Origin: Hippophae tibetana
Taxonomy: Eukaryota; Streptophyta; Magnoliopsida; Rosales; Elaeagnaceae
Assembly: GCA_037013495.1 (NCBI GenBank)
Contig: CM072803.1
Coordinates: 22,589,501 to 22,653,500 of the forward strand
DNA length: 64,000 bases
Direction: 5' to 3'
In this document: piece by piece, positions 35,349 to 47,339 of the stretch
How the letters are laid out: every line of letters begins with the position of its first letter
How positions within the stretch are numbered: position 1 is the stretch's first letter
Notes under the pieces: model-generated
What the model was told of the DNA's origin: nothing
Databases searched by the model: none
What the model saw: the letters and a program-made list of their open reading frames with translations, nothing else
Translations under genes and position numbers: made by a program

Positions 35349-36290
35349 TAAGCATTGTTTAAAAGTATCTTTAAATTAAATAATTAAAAGTTTGACTAAT
35401 GGTGGTTGTTCCGTAGACGCCGTACAAGAAAGAGTCCACAAAATACAAAAGCGTTACTCCAAATTTGATGCCAAAACAAGACAACTATGTCAGATGCTAC
35501 CCGTCGACACATGAGGACATGGTTAAAGAAGTTGAAATCAAATAATTTTCTTTTGGATATATATTATAAATATATTGCGTATTATTTTTATTAAATTTAA
35601 TTTAATTTAATAAAAAATTGTTAAATTAACTATTATTATGATATATTTATAATATATAAAAATATTTAAAAAATTGACATATATTTTTAAGTAAGATTGT
35701 GTGATAGGTAAATATGTAAAAGAAAATATTTAATTAAAAATTTAATCAAAAATTTAATAAATTTTTTTAATTAAACAAGTTTTTAATAAATTTTAAACAA
35801 AAATGTTACTACCTAATATCAAAAGTAACACATTAAACAATAAAAAATTAATTTAAATATTGTTAAAAATAATTTTTATTAGATATATATTTATCAAAAA
35901 AATATAAATAAATTTTAAAAAATATTTTTTAAATAAAGTTACTAAATAGCTGTTAAGATTTAAATAAAAGCACCTCCATGATTCTTTTCTCATAAAAGAA
36001 ATTATATTTTACTAAAATTCTTTATTTCTCTTCGGATACCCATATAAAAGACTTCTTTATTTCGACATATATATTCATAATTTGCAAGAGTTATAACTCT
36101 TCTAAAAATCAGAAAGCATGTTTTTTTGAAACAATAATTCGATATTTTGAAAATTAATTAATTTACGAAACACATATTATATGCTTACATGAGATTCAAT
36201 ATTAATGCCTCGTTTAGAGGATTATCTACTTACTCCGGTAATACAAAAAAATATTTAAATTGCTACGTAAAATTGATCTTCGAAAAAAAC
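31991..36290. other. Intergenic AT-rich region
   Basis: No gene or RNA was recognised over about 4.3 kb. It holds a 168-bp tandem duplication (33447-33755) and a (TA)n run near 35316-35341. A more GC-balanced patch near 35400-35530 has no supported frame. Confidence 0.5.
33447..33755. repeat. 168-bp tandem duplication
   Basis: ATATGACCCATACTCTTAAT occurs at 33501 and 33669. Both copies carry AAAAAAACCTATTC upstream and TTTACATTCACAATAAAAA downstream. The junction includes a small AAATCATAAATAAGAAAATT doublet (about 33583-33620). Confidence 0.85.
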
Positions 36291-36329
36291 TAATTTATAA
36301 TGAATTTAAAATCGGTTTGATGTACAATT

Positions 36330-37110
36330 GACGCTATCCACGTAAGACGTAGCGTCGGTTGACGTGGAAAACTGACGCTACACACGTGTGTATTTTTTAA
36401 ATTAAAAAATGCAGTTTACAATTGAATTTTTTTTTAAGTACATTGTTTTTTTAGGTCAATCATTATTTTATTTGACTCTTTAAAATTTAAGTTTGATATA
36501 TATATATAGTATATTTTTTTAGACAATTGATTTTTAAAATTATATAATTTTGTGTATTTGTTTAGATATTATTTTAATTTTTTTTCTATATATATATATA
36601 AGAGTTCAAATAAAATAATAATTGAAAAAAATAATTTAAATTTTAAATTGCATGGATATTGTCGGTTGACATGGCGAACCGACGCTACATCATACGTGTA
36701 TTTTTTAAATTTAAAAATGAAGTTTACAATTGAATTTTTTTTATGTACAATGTTTTTTTAGATCAATTATTATTATATTTAACTTTTTAAAATTTAAGTT
36801 GTATATATATATAGTATAATTTTTTTTAGACAATTGGTTTTTAAAATTATATAATTTTGTGTATTTGTTTGGATATTTAAATTTATTTATGTACGAACAT
36901 TATATCTTTATTTAATTTTATGTATTTGTTTAGATATTATTTTAAAATTATTTTTTTTCTTTTTCTACAGTATATATATATATATATATATATAAGAGTT
37001 CCAATAAAATAATAATTGAAAAAAATCAATTTTAAATTGTATGGATAGCATCGATTGACGTGACGAATCAACGCTAACCACGTGTGTAGCGTCGGTTCGC
37101 CCGGTCAACT
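36330..37110. repeat. CACTA subterminal long direct repeats
   Basis: Units start at about 36357 (GGTTGACGTGG...CTGACGCTAC), 36664 (GGTTGACATGG...CCGACGCTAC) and 37053 (GATTGACGTGA...CAACGCTAAC). The two intervals are about 307 and 389 bp and share TTTACAATTGAATTTTTTT, TTTTAAAATTATATAATTTT and ATATAAGAGTTC.AATAAAA. The second interval has about 70-80 extra bases near 36870-36930. Confidence 0.8.
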
Positions 37111-38350
37111 GACGCTACCTCCACGTGGATAGCGTCAGTTCACATGATGAACCGATGCTAGCTATGTCTTATTACCGTTCTCCTCTCTTTTTCACCCGTA
37201 GAATTCCAAAAAATTCAAATTTCTCTTCCCCTTTCTCCCAAAACCGAGCTCACCCTCCATTCTTTTTCAATTTCCGGTCACCTCCAACCACCATTTCAAC
37301 GTCGTTTTGTGAGTTATATTCATCTTCTCATTATCTTCCAAATCTCCTATTTTTTTGAGCAAAATACTCAAATTTTTATATCAATTTTCTCACTTACAAA
37401 ACACTTATTTCTTCTTCATTTTCTTTATTTAATCACTTTATTTATTCTTATAAGTATTTTTATTAATTATTTTTACTTATTATTCAGTTTGCTTTATTTT
37501 TTGTATAAATTTTTTATTCATGTATGTTTTGTATTATGCTTGTTATTATATGTTTAACTTATTTTCTATAGAAATAATATCTACATTCAAACCAGTGACT
37601 ATTCAATTATTCTGTGAAAATTATAATATTATGATGAGCTTTTATGTTACTATCTTTCAACTTTAAAGGAATAATGGGTATTAGTATAACGATTAAAATA
37701 TTTTATTTTTATAATTTAAAATAATTGTGTTTTAATTTAAAAAAATATATATTTAATTTTAAAAGTTTAAAGTAATACTTATTATTTTGAATTTTTAAGA
37801 TTTAATTTTATAATTTTTTAATCACGAGGTTGGAATGTTTTAGTTGAAAATAACATAATTAAAAGATTCATTTTATAAAAACTATGAGTTGTGTTTAAAA
37901 ATTATTTTTTTAATTATTTTTTATAAAATAAAATAAATTATTATTATTAAAATAATATTTTTTAAAAATTAAATAATTAAAATGGATAAAATACGAGATA
38001 AAAGAAAATATTAATATAAAATTATTTTAAAAAAATTAATAATAAATTTTAACATAAAATTATTTAAATATATTATTTATTTAAAAATAAAAATAATAAA
38101 ATGTTCAAATAAAAATAGTGACAATAAATAAATATTAAAAAATTATGATTTATAATTTTGTTTTATAATTTTTAACTATTTATTTATTTAATACCTATTT
38201 TTTTAAGATTATTAAAAGTATATATATATTATTTGTATAAAAATATATCTCTTAATTATAGCATCTCTTAATTTATATATAATAATACTTGAAACATATT
38301 CATTGGATACATAATTAATTAATATACTTAATTAATATCATTAATAGAAA

Positions 38351-39120
38351 ATGAATAAATCTTGGATATCAAAGTGTAGAATTAAGTAGGACTACATTTC
38401 TGGAGTTAAAAGTTTCATGAAATTTGCTTGTAGAAATAATAATATTGGAACTAGTATAATTCAATGCCTATGTGTTAAATGTAAAAATAAGTGATTTCAT
38501 GAATTTGACAAGGTTAATTATCACCTTACGTGTAGTGGTATTCTTTTGAGTTATAAATGTTGGTATTATCATGGAAAAAATATTGATAATACTCATGGGG
38601 AAGAGATAAATAAGAATGTGAGTGGATTACATACATCTTATCATAATATACAGACAGAAAATATGTTTTATGGTGTTGAAGATGAACTACGTGAGGATGA
38701 TCCCGAAACCTTTAAAAACCTCTAGAAGATGCCCAAAAACCGTTGTATCTAAAAATGCAAAATATGATTTTTCTAACAAGGGATTCACAGAATTACTAAA
38801 TCTACTAGTCGATATGTTTCCTAAGGGTATTGAATTTCCATATTCAATATATGAAGTGAAAAAATCTCTTAGTCGATTTGGCATGAAATATCATAAGATT
38901 TATGCTTTTCCAAATGATTGCATTCTTTATAGAAAAGAATATGAGACATTAGATGATTGTTCGATGTGTAAAGAATTGAGATGAAAGCATGGTACAGATG
39001 AGACAACACATAAGAAAGACGTGACTGGAAAGGTTCTTTGGTACTTTCCTTTGATTCCTCGCTTTCAAAGGTTGTTCAAAAGTAAAGAGGTTGCAAAGGT
39101 TATATGGAGTATTTTAACAT
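38351..39120 (+). pseudogene. CACTA TNPD transposase remnant
   Basis: Starts MNKSWISK at 38351, the N-terminus of the transposase-associated domain, with CVKCKNK and YHLTCSGILLSYKCWYYHG remnants. After a frameshift near 38720, FTELLNLLVDMFPKG, HKIYAFPNDCILYRKEYETL and VLWYFPLIPRFQRLFKSKE match the plant TNP2/Transposase_21 N-terminal block. The catalytic region downstream is absent. At least one stop (38424 area) and one frameshift. Non-functional. Confidence 0.8.
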
Positions 39121-39244
39121 TCCAAAACAAAAGTCTCAGATGATCAGTAAGGATAAGTACACTAAAATTAAAGAAGAACTCAACTCATTTAAGCCCTCAA
39201 TGTTAAGTGAGATTGCCACTATAAAAAAATATCAATCATAACAC

Positions 39245-40253
39245 ATGTCAGGCATGCCATCATTCTACAACCAGGACATGCCATATTGGCCAAGCATGCA
39301 ACCATCCATGCCATCATCCATGACAAGCAGGACACCATCCATGCCAGGCATGCTACACACGCAATCTTATTGCGCTCAAACTATATCTAGTATGAGATGT
39401 AGTCATCCTATTGGTCCTCTCTATATGCCAGGAATGCATATGCAATCAAGTAGTGGTTCATTTTCTCCAATGCAATCTACGCATTCTTACCATCAATCAA
39501 ACCACGATGAACATTTTGGTGAGAATGTACGTCCAATAGCTACCACACATGAGAGTCATTTTCTATTTGATGAATCATATGTGGTAAGATTTTAATTTCG
39601 GGTGTATATAATCTATTATTTTTATTTCTTATTATATTTTTTTATTTTTTATATATAACACTTAATTTTTTTATAGAATATGAAATGTTTGTTGAAACAT
39701 ATTTCGTCAACGAACTTTGTTGCTATTGGAAAGGTACAACAATTGAGCGATGATCGAATGATTCATAATCAATATTTTCCTAATCATTGGAAAATAGTAA
39801 TTGATCAATCATTGTTTCATGATTGTCTACTACTTGTGCCTTCTGATGCTACCACAGTTCAAGAGGCGGTTGGACAATATGTGGCTTGGTCGTCGATTCA
39901 AGTTGTTCTAAATTTTGACGTAGTACTATTTTTTAACTTAAAAGATAACACTTGTTTACTACTATTATTTTATTATATATTTTATTGTTACAAACTTACA
40001 TAATACTTTTTGTTAGTCTATTATACCAGAACTCTTAAATGTGGCACATTTAAGAGAGACAAAACAAGTATCTCGTGCTAAATCTATGTCTAGTGGTCAA
40101 TCATCGTGTACCAAGTCATTCAAGAAGAAGCCTTGGAAAAAGTATAGTTATGATTATACTTTAAACTTTAGCAGAAATCTTGGTGCTTTGATAACTATTG
40201 TTGCGAGGGCATCTAGTCTAAATGATGGATGGACTGTGGCACTTCCTATATAA
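39245..40253 (+). pseudogene. CACTA second-gene remnant with DUF8039-like domain
   Basis: 39245-39595 is Met/Pro/Ser-rich low complexity (PSMPSSMTSRTPSMPGM). 39680-40003 contains NHWKIVIDQSLFHDCLLLVP and ATTVQEAVGQYVAWSS, resembling the DUF8039 domain found in plant CACTA-associated proteins. 40041-40253 continues the reading with a basic patch (KSFKKKPWKKY). The gaps between segments look like introns (GTAAGAT near 39584; TATAG near 39677). Confidence 0.55.
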
Positions 40254-40479
40254 ATTTCTGGTGTAGACCTCGACCAAACTTATATATTAATCGAGTGCAT
40301 ATTGTAACTATTTGAATATCAAATGATCGATTTAAGTATAATTCAAGCGTGGATAAGGTGAGTCCTCAATCTATTTAATTTTCTTTCATTTATGTAGAAC
40401 ATATATAATTATATTTATGTTATCTAATTACTTATTGAAATCCTCTTTTATATAGGACTTGTTATTATCGACTTCAACA

Positions 40480-41290
40480 TAATCACTCATCACATTTAGC
40501 AATGTTCTATGATTCTTCATATGATAATCAATATCAAGATAAGGATGTTAGCGTGAGAGCTAAACAATTATGTGATAGGGCATTAACACTTAACAGAAAT
40601 CAAAAGTTGATAATCATTTGCCACTAAGATTTGAAAAAGGCCAAGATCATTGGATGTTGGTAATCATTGATCTGTTCAATAATCATGTTTGGTACTGTGA
40701 CTCAGCTTCTATAGAAATGAGTAAAGATACAAAAGTAATTGTTGAAATGTAAGAATTATAGCTAACTATTGGTTTCTTCTATTATTTTTTGTAATATTTA
40801 ATAAAAAAAACTAATTGTTTTAAACCTTGATAGGGCATAGAAGTTATGGAACAAGTTTAGTGACATTGCCCTTACAAAATCTCATAAGCTTATATAGACA
40901 AAAGTTATGATATGTAGAAGCGAATATTAATAATTTTATTAATTTTACAATTGAATAATAAAGATGTTCAAATATGGAAAATCATGTACACTTGTTTTTT
41001 GTAGGTTCCACAAAAAAATAATGGAGTCATGTGTGGTTATTATGTCATGAAGTTTATGAGCAAAATTATCACAAATATCAAAATTTCAATTATGTGGTAA
41101 TATCTTTTACCTATATACAAATTTTTTTAAACATATTTGAGTTATTTTTTTTGTAAATACATGAAATTACATTCTTATTTTGATTTTAAATACATGTAGT
41201 TCTTTGGTTGAAATAAGACGGGATACGACCATAAAGTTTTTGATGATTTACAAGAGGAATGGATAGAACACATAGTTTAAATTATATCAT
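40480..41290 (+). pseudogene. Ulp1/C48-like cysteine protease remnant of the CACTA element
   Basis: DHWMLVIIDLFNNHVWYCDS (about 40642-40701) supplies the His and Asp region. VPQKNNGVMCGYYVMKFM (41005-41058) supplies the Gln and catalytic Cys (TGT at 41032-41034), preceded by a TTTTTGTAG splice acceptor. These are the hallmarks of SUMO-protease-like C48 peptidases often captured by CACTA and MULE elements. Frames are interrupted between blocks, so it is probably inactive unless spliced differently. Confidence 0.65.
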
Positions 41291-41530
41291 CACAAGAAGA
41301 ATCAGGAGAAGATTATGATGATCTTGAATAACATATGACAACATAAGGGTAATTTTTTTAATGATTTAATTTCTCTATTCATGTATCTGAAGTCCCTTGT
41401 TTAATGAATGTTTTGTTTGATAGATGGTTATGTGTTAATGTACTTAGGAGAATACATTATTTTATGGACCTGTTTTTGGCCTAAACTTTATCCCATCTAT
41501 CTTGCCTACTTTTCTTATGACAACATCATG

Positions 41531-41847
41531 ATAGCACTTTATTAATCATTTGTCTATAAATATAAAGTTATCTAGAATATCTACTGGTATTTTTAATTCT
41601 ATAATGAGCTCTAATATGAAGTCAAGTGTAACTCATATTTTGTTACTTGGCTTGTATGAGTTTTGGTGCCCATGAACGTATTACAAAATTGTTCCATACG
41701 TTTAAGGGCACAAAAACTCATACAAGCCAAGTAACAAAATACGAGTTACACTTGATTTCATATTTAGAGCTCATTATACCATTAAAAATATCAACAGAGA
41801 TTCCAGATAACTTCATATTTATAGACAAATGATTAATAAACTACTAT
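41531..41847. repeat. 317-bp near-perfect palindrome (hairpin-forming)
   Basis: The left arm from ATAG at 41531 through TTGTTACTTGGCTTGTATGA (about 41639-41658) pairs with the right arm TCATACAAGCCAAGTAACAA (about 41719) out to CTAT at 41847. Pairing continues to AACGTAT/ATACGTT, leaving a terminal loop of about 14 bases near 41688. Arms are about 150 bp with few mismatches. No coding capacity. Confidence 0.9.
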
Positions 41848-43186
41848 TAAACATTTTATCATGAATATTTTCTATTAGTGTTAACTTTTTCATCAATCCT
41901 CTCTCACATAATTTTTAATTTTTATTAAGTTATTAAAATATCACTTATATATATACATGTGTGTGTGTTTGTGAGAGAGAGGAGAGAGTTTATGGTTAAA
42001 AAATAAAAATTTACACTAAGTAAATAAATAATATAAAAATAAATACATATTTAAATTAAAAAATATTCCTAAATTTTGATTTCTTTCTTTATTTATATCT
42101 CTTCACCTCTTTCACCCTTAATTTAAAAAATATTTTTTTTCATTGTCCAATTTTTTTCTTATTTATTAATGAGAATTAATTAATTAGTTAGTTAAAGTAA
42201 GAAAATATTTTTTTTTATTTTCTTTTTACAATATCTTGTAAAAATTTAAATATTTTTTATAATATATTTAACATAATTAAAAGGTGACCATTCTCGTTCA
42301 AATGATCTTTACCTTGGAATGGACACAATCTAACCATATATATATTTATATTTATAATTAAACATTTATCTTGATTTTAAAAATTATTCATTAATTTAAT
42401 TTTTTTTATATTTATTAACATTTATATATTTAAATAGTTTCATTCAAATATCACTATAATTTATCAATACTATTTATCTAAATCATTTATCATCGAAACA
42501 AACCTCATAAAAAAAATTACTTACCACATTCAATAAATAAAATATGTGTTCATAATAATTAAATGATTTATTAAAAAATTAATTTAATTATACAATCCAA
42601 GTAAATTAATGCATAAACATTAATTTTTTAACATTTATGCTCAAAAGAAGTTTTAATATTTTTTCTTTGTTAATTTTATTATTAATTCAACTATAAATGT
42701 TAAACATGAAAATATTATGTTATTTTTATTATTACATCTTAGATTATATATCATTAAATTTAATTAAAATTAGATTTTAAATCATTTTAAAAAAATAAAG
42801 AAAAATAAAAGTAATCACTTTAATGTATACGATTTATGATAAATAAAAAATAGTTTTATTAATTGTATGTATTTTAATTTTGTTTTCTTAATTGATAAGC
42901 ATGGGTTTTTATATTTTTAATTTTAGCTACCTTTATTTATTTTTAGTTTTTATCTTTATATTATTATAATAAAATAAGATGTAACATTTTTATTCTTAAC
43001 AATATTGATTATTTAATATTAAAATATAATAAATTAAAAATATCACTTAAAATTAAAGATATATTTCACTTTTAAAGATATTTAAAAATATCATTGAATA
43101 ACCATTATATTTAAATTTAGTTAAAATCAAATGTCATCTTCAATAATTTTTAAAATATAAATTTATTTTCATTTATTTATTATAAA
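41848..43186. other. AT-rich intergenic DNA
   Basis: No gene, RNA or element recognised. Contains short GT/GA microsatellite-like sequence near 41957-41985. Confidence 0.5.
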
Positions 43187-43352
43187 TCATAGAATAATAA
43201 ATTGTGATATAAGTTTATTATTATTTAATTCTTGTATACTAGGAGATAAGTTTGTATAATTATCTTAACACCTATAGTGAGAGAAAAAAATTATCTTAAA
43301 GATATTGTGTGATAAATAAACTTTAATTCTTTACTCTATTTAAATTTTATAT

Positions 43353-43388
<36 letters not shown>

Positions 43389-43509
43389 AGTATTTTTAAT
43401 TTTTAATAAAATTATTTTATTCTTAACTTATTTGCTCATGTATTATTTTCAACAATCTTAAGATAATTTTTTCTACTCATTTTTTCGGACAAATAAATAC
43501 AAACTTTTT

Positions 43510-43645
43510 ATAAAACAAATATATTAGGACAAATAGATTATTTATAATATATTATATTTATTTATTTTGTTATATATAAACTTTTTTTAAAACAAATATA
43601 TTAGGACAAATAGATTATTTATAATCTATTATATTTATTTATTCT
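43510..43645. repeat. ~66-bp tandem duplication
   Basis: AACAAATATATTAGGACAAA followed by TAGATTATTTATAAT occurs at about 43517 and again at 43583, with minor changes. It lies between the LTR-like segment and gag of copia relic 3. Confidence 0.85.
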
Positions 43646-44090
43646 ACTACCATTATCGTTCAATTGTACATCAATTTATTAATTTCCTTCATCATTTATT
43701 AATATTGCTTTTATTCCTTCTATATAAATCACTATTTATGTCACTGTTTTCTCTATCATATTGCTTTTAATTCCCTACAACTAGATCATTGTTTTCACTA
43801 TTTTTTCGTCATTTATAATTTCTTAATTTTCTTTACTTTATATTTATATTTCACTTTTACTATATATATATATTATAATTTTATAATTAAATAAATTATT
43901 TTATTTTTAAAATTATTTAATCACTATAATTAATGAAATTACAAATATGAATGTAAATTAACATATTTCTATCATTTATTTATTGAATATATTTTTTGAT
44001 AATCTAAAACTTTATTTGTTGATTTTTAAAACTTGAATTACTATTTGTGTATTTAATAGAAAAAGTAAATTAAAGATTATAGAATCTAAA

Positions 44091-45415
44091 ATGACCACTC
44101 TAGTGTCTCGAACTGAAAACTCAACAATGAATATTACTGATCCTAGTGTGGGTTGTTCTAATGTGAACTAAATGATGAGACTTTTCATGTTGTGGTAGAA
44201 AAATTAGAAAAGTTTAATGGTTTAAACTTCAAGAGATGGAGGAATAAGATAATGTTCTATCTCTTCACCTTGAATTTGGCAAGGTTCTTGACTGTACAAG
44301 ATTTTTAGTGTACTAATGCTATTGAAGTATGAAACTATTTTGATTATCTATGTCGGAACTATATTTTGAATAGTCTAACTGATTTCTTGTACAATGAGTA
44401 CAACAAGGAGAAGACGACTAAAGACTTGTAAGAGTCATTTGACCAAAAGTATGAAATTGAAAATAATGATGCCAAGAAATTTTTGGTTAGTCGTTTTCTT
44501 GATTATAAGATGGACTTTAAATCTATATGCAATCAATTATGTGAAATCCAAGATACCTTAACAAATATGTATGATGAAGGGATTGTACTTAGGGAAACCT
44601 TCCAAGTTGTAACTATTATTGAATAATTGCCCCTTCATGGATAAGGTTTAAGACCTACCTTAAGCACAAGCGAAGGAAGGTATATTTAAAAGACTTGATG
44701 ATAAGATTCAAAGTGAAAAAATACAACAAGGCTTCTTCTAAAAGAGGATATATCCCATCAGCACCCAAGGCTAATGTAATAGAACATGGTCAACGTTTTA
44801 AGAACAATAAGAATAAGGGTAAGGGAAATTAGGGTAAAAAGTCTAAATTAAGACCTAGAGAAACAATTTTTAAGAAATCAAGCTTCAGAGGGATTTGTGT
44901 TAACTATCAGAGAACCGGGTATAAAACCCTATACTACAAGTTTCCAAAAAAAAAAAATAGGAACTATTAGGCAAACATGGTTGATGACATAACTCATAAT
45001 ATTTTTGATATTGACTTGTGTGTTATCGTTTCTGAGATAAATATGGTGGGATCAAGCCCAAAGAAGTGACAAATTAATATTGGTGTAACAAGACACATAT
45101 GCTTAGATAAGAAGTTATTCACTACTTTCAAAGAGTAAAAGATGGAGATAAGCTCTTCATGGGAAATTTTGCCACATTAGTCATTCAAGGGCAAGGCTAT
45201 GTCAAACTGAAGATGACTTCTAGGAAGGAGCTTATATTAAAAAATGTACTTTATATGTAAGACATCCATAAGAATCTTGTTTTTGGATCATTGCTAAACA
45301 AGCATGACTTTCAGATAGTGTTTGAATCTAATAAGGTCATTGTGACAAAAAATGGGATGTTTGTAGGAAATAAGTATGTATCCGATGGGTTATTTAAGCT
45401 AATGTAATGATTGTA
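44091..45415 (+). pseudogene. Copia gag-protease remnant
   Basis: From ATG at 44091, broken frames give KFNGLNFKRWRNKIMFYL, DAKKFLVSRFLDYKMDFKS and RETFQVVTIIE, matching plant copia gag (UBN2 type). These are followed by ANVIEHGQRFKNNKNKGKG, a decayed CCHC knuckle, VGVTRHICLDKKLFTTF (protease region, catalytic Asp replaced) and MYVGNKYVSDGLFKL-type residues. Many stops and shifts. Ends before integrase. Confidence 0.75.
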
Positions 45416-46215
45416 AAAGCTAAGGATATTAATAAAATTAATTTTTCCACTTATTTTCTTAAATCTTCCAACTTGTGTGTTACTCTTTGCGGATAATATT
45501 TTTAAAGATAAGAGATCACTTATGTGAGAGAGGAGTGAGGTGGCTTCAAAAGAGAATTATATAAGGCTCAATTGTTTAGAGACTCTCACAGAATTAGGCA
45601 TATGTTTATGGCCAAAACGAACATAACAATGAGAATTGAATTTTGTTAGGAAAGACTCTTATATAAAATATGTCATCGCTTACATAAACGGCATAACAGT
45701 TCAATATGTTAAACTTTATTTCTGTATCAAAATTTGATTTAAAATCTATGTTAAATTTTATTCACGTGAGAGATTATTGAAATTTTTTCATGAAATAAAA
45801 TTACTTTAAAATAAAAAACTAATGAAGAAAGAGAAAAGAAAAAGAAGGAAAGGAAACAAAAGAGAAAAGAAAAAAAAAGACAAAGTATGAAAAGAGATAT
45901 TTTTTTTAATTTTCTATCTAGAGTTCGGTTCTTCTAATAGAGTTCAGACACTTAAAAGTTCATTGAATAATAAAATGTGGTGTAAGTTTATTATTATTTA
46001 ATCGTTATATCTTATAAGATAAGTTTTCATAATTCAACATTAACGATGAGTGAAAAAATTATCTAAAAGATATTGTATGATACACTGAGCTCGATTATTT
46101 ATTTTATTTAAATTTTATATTTATAATATGTATATATATATATTTGTATTTTTAATTTTTAATAAAATAATTTAATTTTTAATTTATTTATCTATATAGT
46201 ATTTCCACCAAAAAT

Positions 46216-47339
46216 ACAAACATCAGTAATATTATTGATATTTTCCTTCGTATACTTGATTAACTTTGAGTTTGTTTTAACAGTAAAAGTAAAATTAACT
46301 TTAAAATTGTATCATATTGATGTTACGTGACAAAAGTTAAAAGAGTAATCAAGTAATTTTTATTTTTATTATTTAAGTCGTATATTCTATCGACACCTTA
46401 CTTTCTTAGCTTTATAATTCGCAGGGTAAGAATAACATTTACAAATAATAATACTGTGTGATATAATTTTTTTTATACATAACTTTTTTTTAAAAAAACA
46501 ATATTCATTTTTCTTATAACATAAACATATTATTTATATTAAAAATAAAAGTAATTGAACAACTCTTATAATTTATTGACTTAATACATAGTAGTTTTAA
46601 ATTTAATATTTGATTATCAATTTTAATTATGTTAATTAACTAAATTTAATTAATTAATAGCATAAAAAACATGGGTTGTGGAGCTGGATTTGTCTCCTTC
46701 GCATGACAATGTCCTATCAATTGTTGGTCACTCGAGGACCATAAAACTCTAATTTATTCAAAAATAAATGAAAAAAATCATCAAATTAATAAATAAAAAA
46801 GTTTGCTCATATTGCATGATTTTCTGTAAGTCATGAATGTTTTAGTTTGTTTTCCTTTGTTTAAATCACATCTCTAGCATGACTGTTTGGGGGTTAGGGC
46901 ACAGTTAGGGCTCACACATATGCATAAGTGGATCCTATGTAATCTTCACTTTCTCAAAACTCTTTATACCTGACACCATTATTGTACGTAATACAGTAGT
47001 ACCAAAGTTTTTTCTGATATATCCAAACCTAATGTTGTTTTTAAAAAAAATCTCTACATTTATGTTATTTTTTTCCCCTTTCTTGATTAATTATATACAC
47101 ATACATGTATGTAATGGATAGGGGTGTTCTTTCCATTCCGAAGAAAGAGAGCTATTTAGTGAAAATGAATCACATCACAAAATGGTTTGAATATTTTAGA
47201 TATTTTATAAATACAAATAAATGAATATATAAATTAAATTATATGTGTAAATATAATTCACCGAGCCCTCTATGAATTAAAGTGCGTGCATGCATGCCTT
47301 AACTGCATTGAACATGCTTGTTTAAACTTGAGTTTCATG
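46216..47339. other. Intergenic DNA between two copia relics
   Basis: AT-rich with two more balanced patches (46680-46745 and 46860-46930). No open frame with a recognised domain. Confidence 0.5.

Larger units (their letters stand above)
36300..41520 (+). mobile_element. Decayed CACTA (En/Spm) DNA transposon
   Basis: The left side has repeated TAGCGTCGGTT/TGACGCTA-type motifs in both orientations (36330-37170), as in CACTA subterminal repeats. The interior carries a Transpos_assoc plus TNPD-like transposase relic (38351-39120), then a second coding region with a DUF8039-like domain and a Ulp1-type protease relic (39245-41290). No intact CACTA terminus was found at either end, and matching subterminal repeats are missing on the right, so borders are approximate and the right end is probably lost. 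Confidence 0.75.
43187..46215 (+). mobile_element. Ty1/copia relic 3, gag-protease only, between LTR-like repeats
   Basis: Sequence at 43187-43440 (ATAATAAATTGTGATATAAG, TTTATTATTATTTAATTC, TTAAATTTTATATTTATAAT) recurs at about 45965-46215 in the same order, as expected of two LTR remnants. Between them lies a gag-protease pseudogene, but integrase, reverse transcriptase and RNase H are missing. A CACGTGAGAGATTATTG string near 45763 resembles a polypurine tract with an LTR start. Borders are approximate. Confidence 0.6.

Noticed and set aside
38622-38984. A functional host gene of 120 aa
   Set aside because: It is one fragment of a frameshifted CACTA transposase N-terminus that starts upstream at 38351.
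41647-41832. 61-aa frame in the palindrome
   Set aside because: It runs across both arms of the inverted repeat, so the open frame is a by-product of the palindrome.
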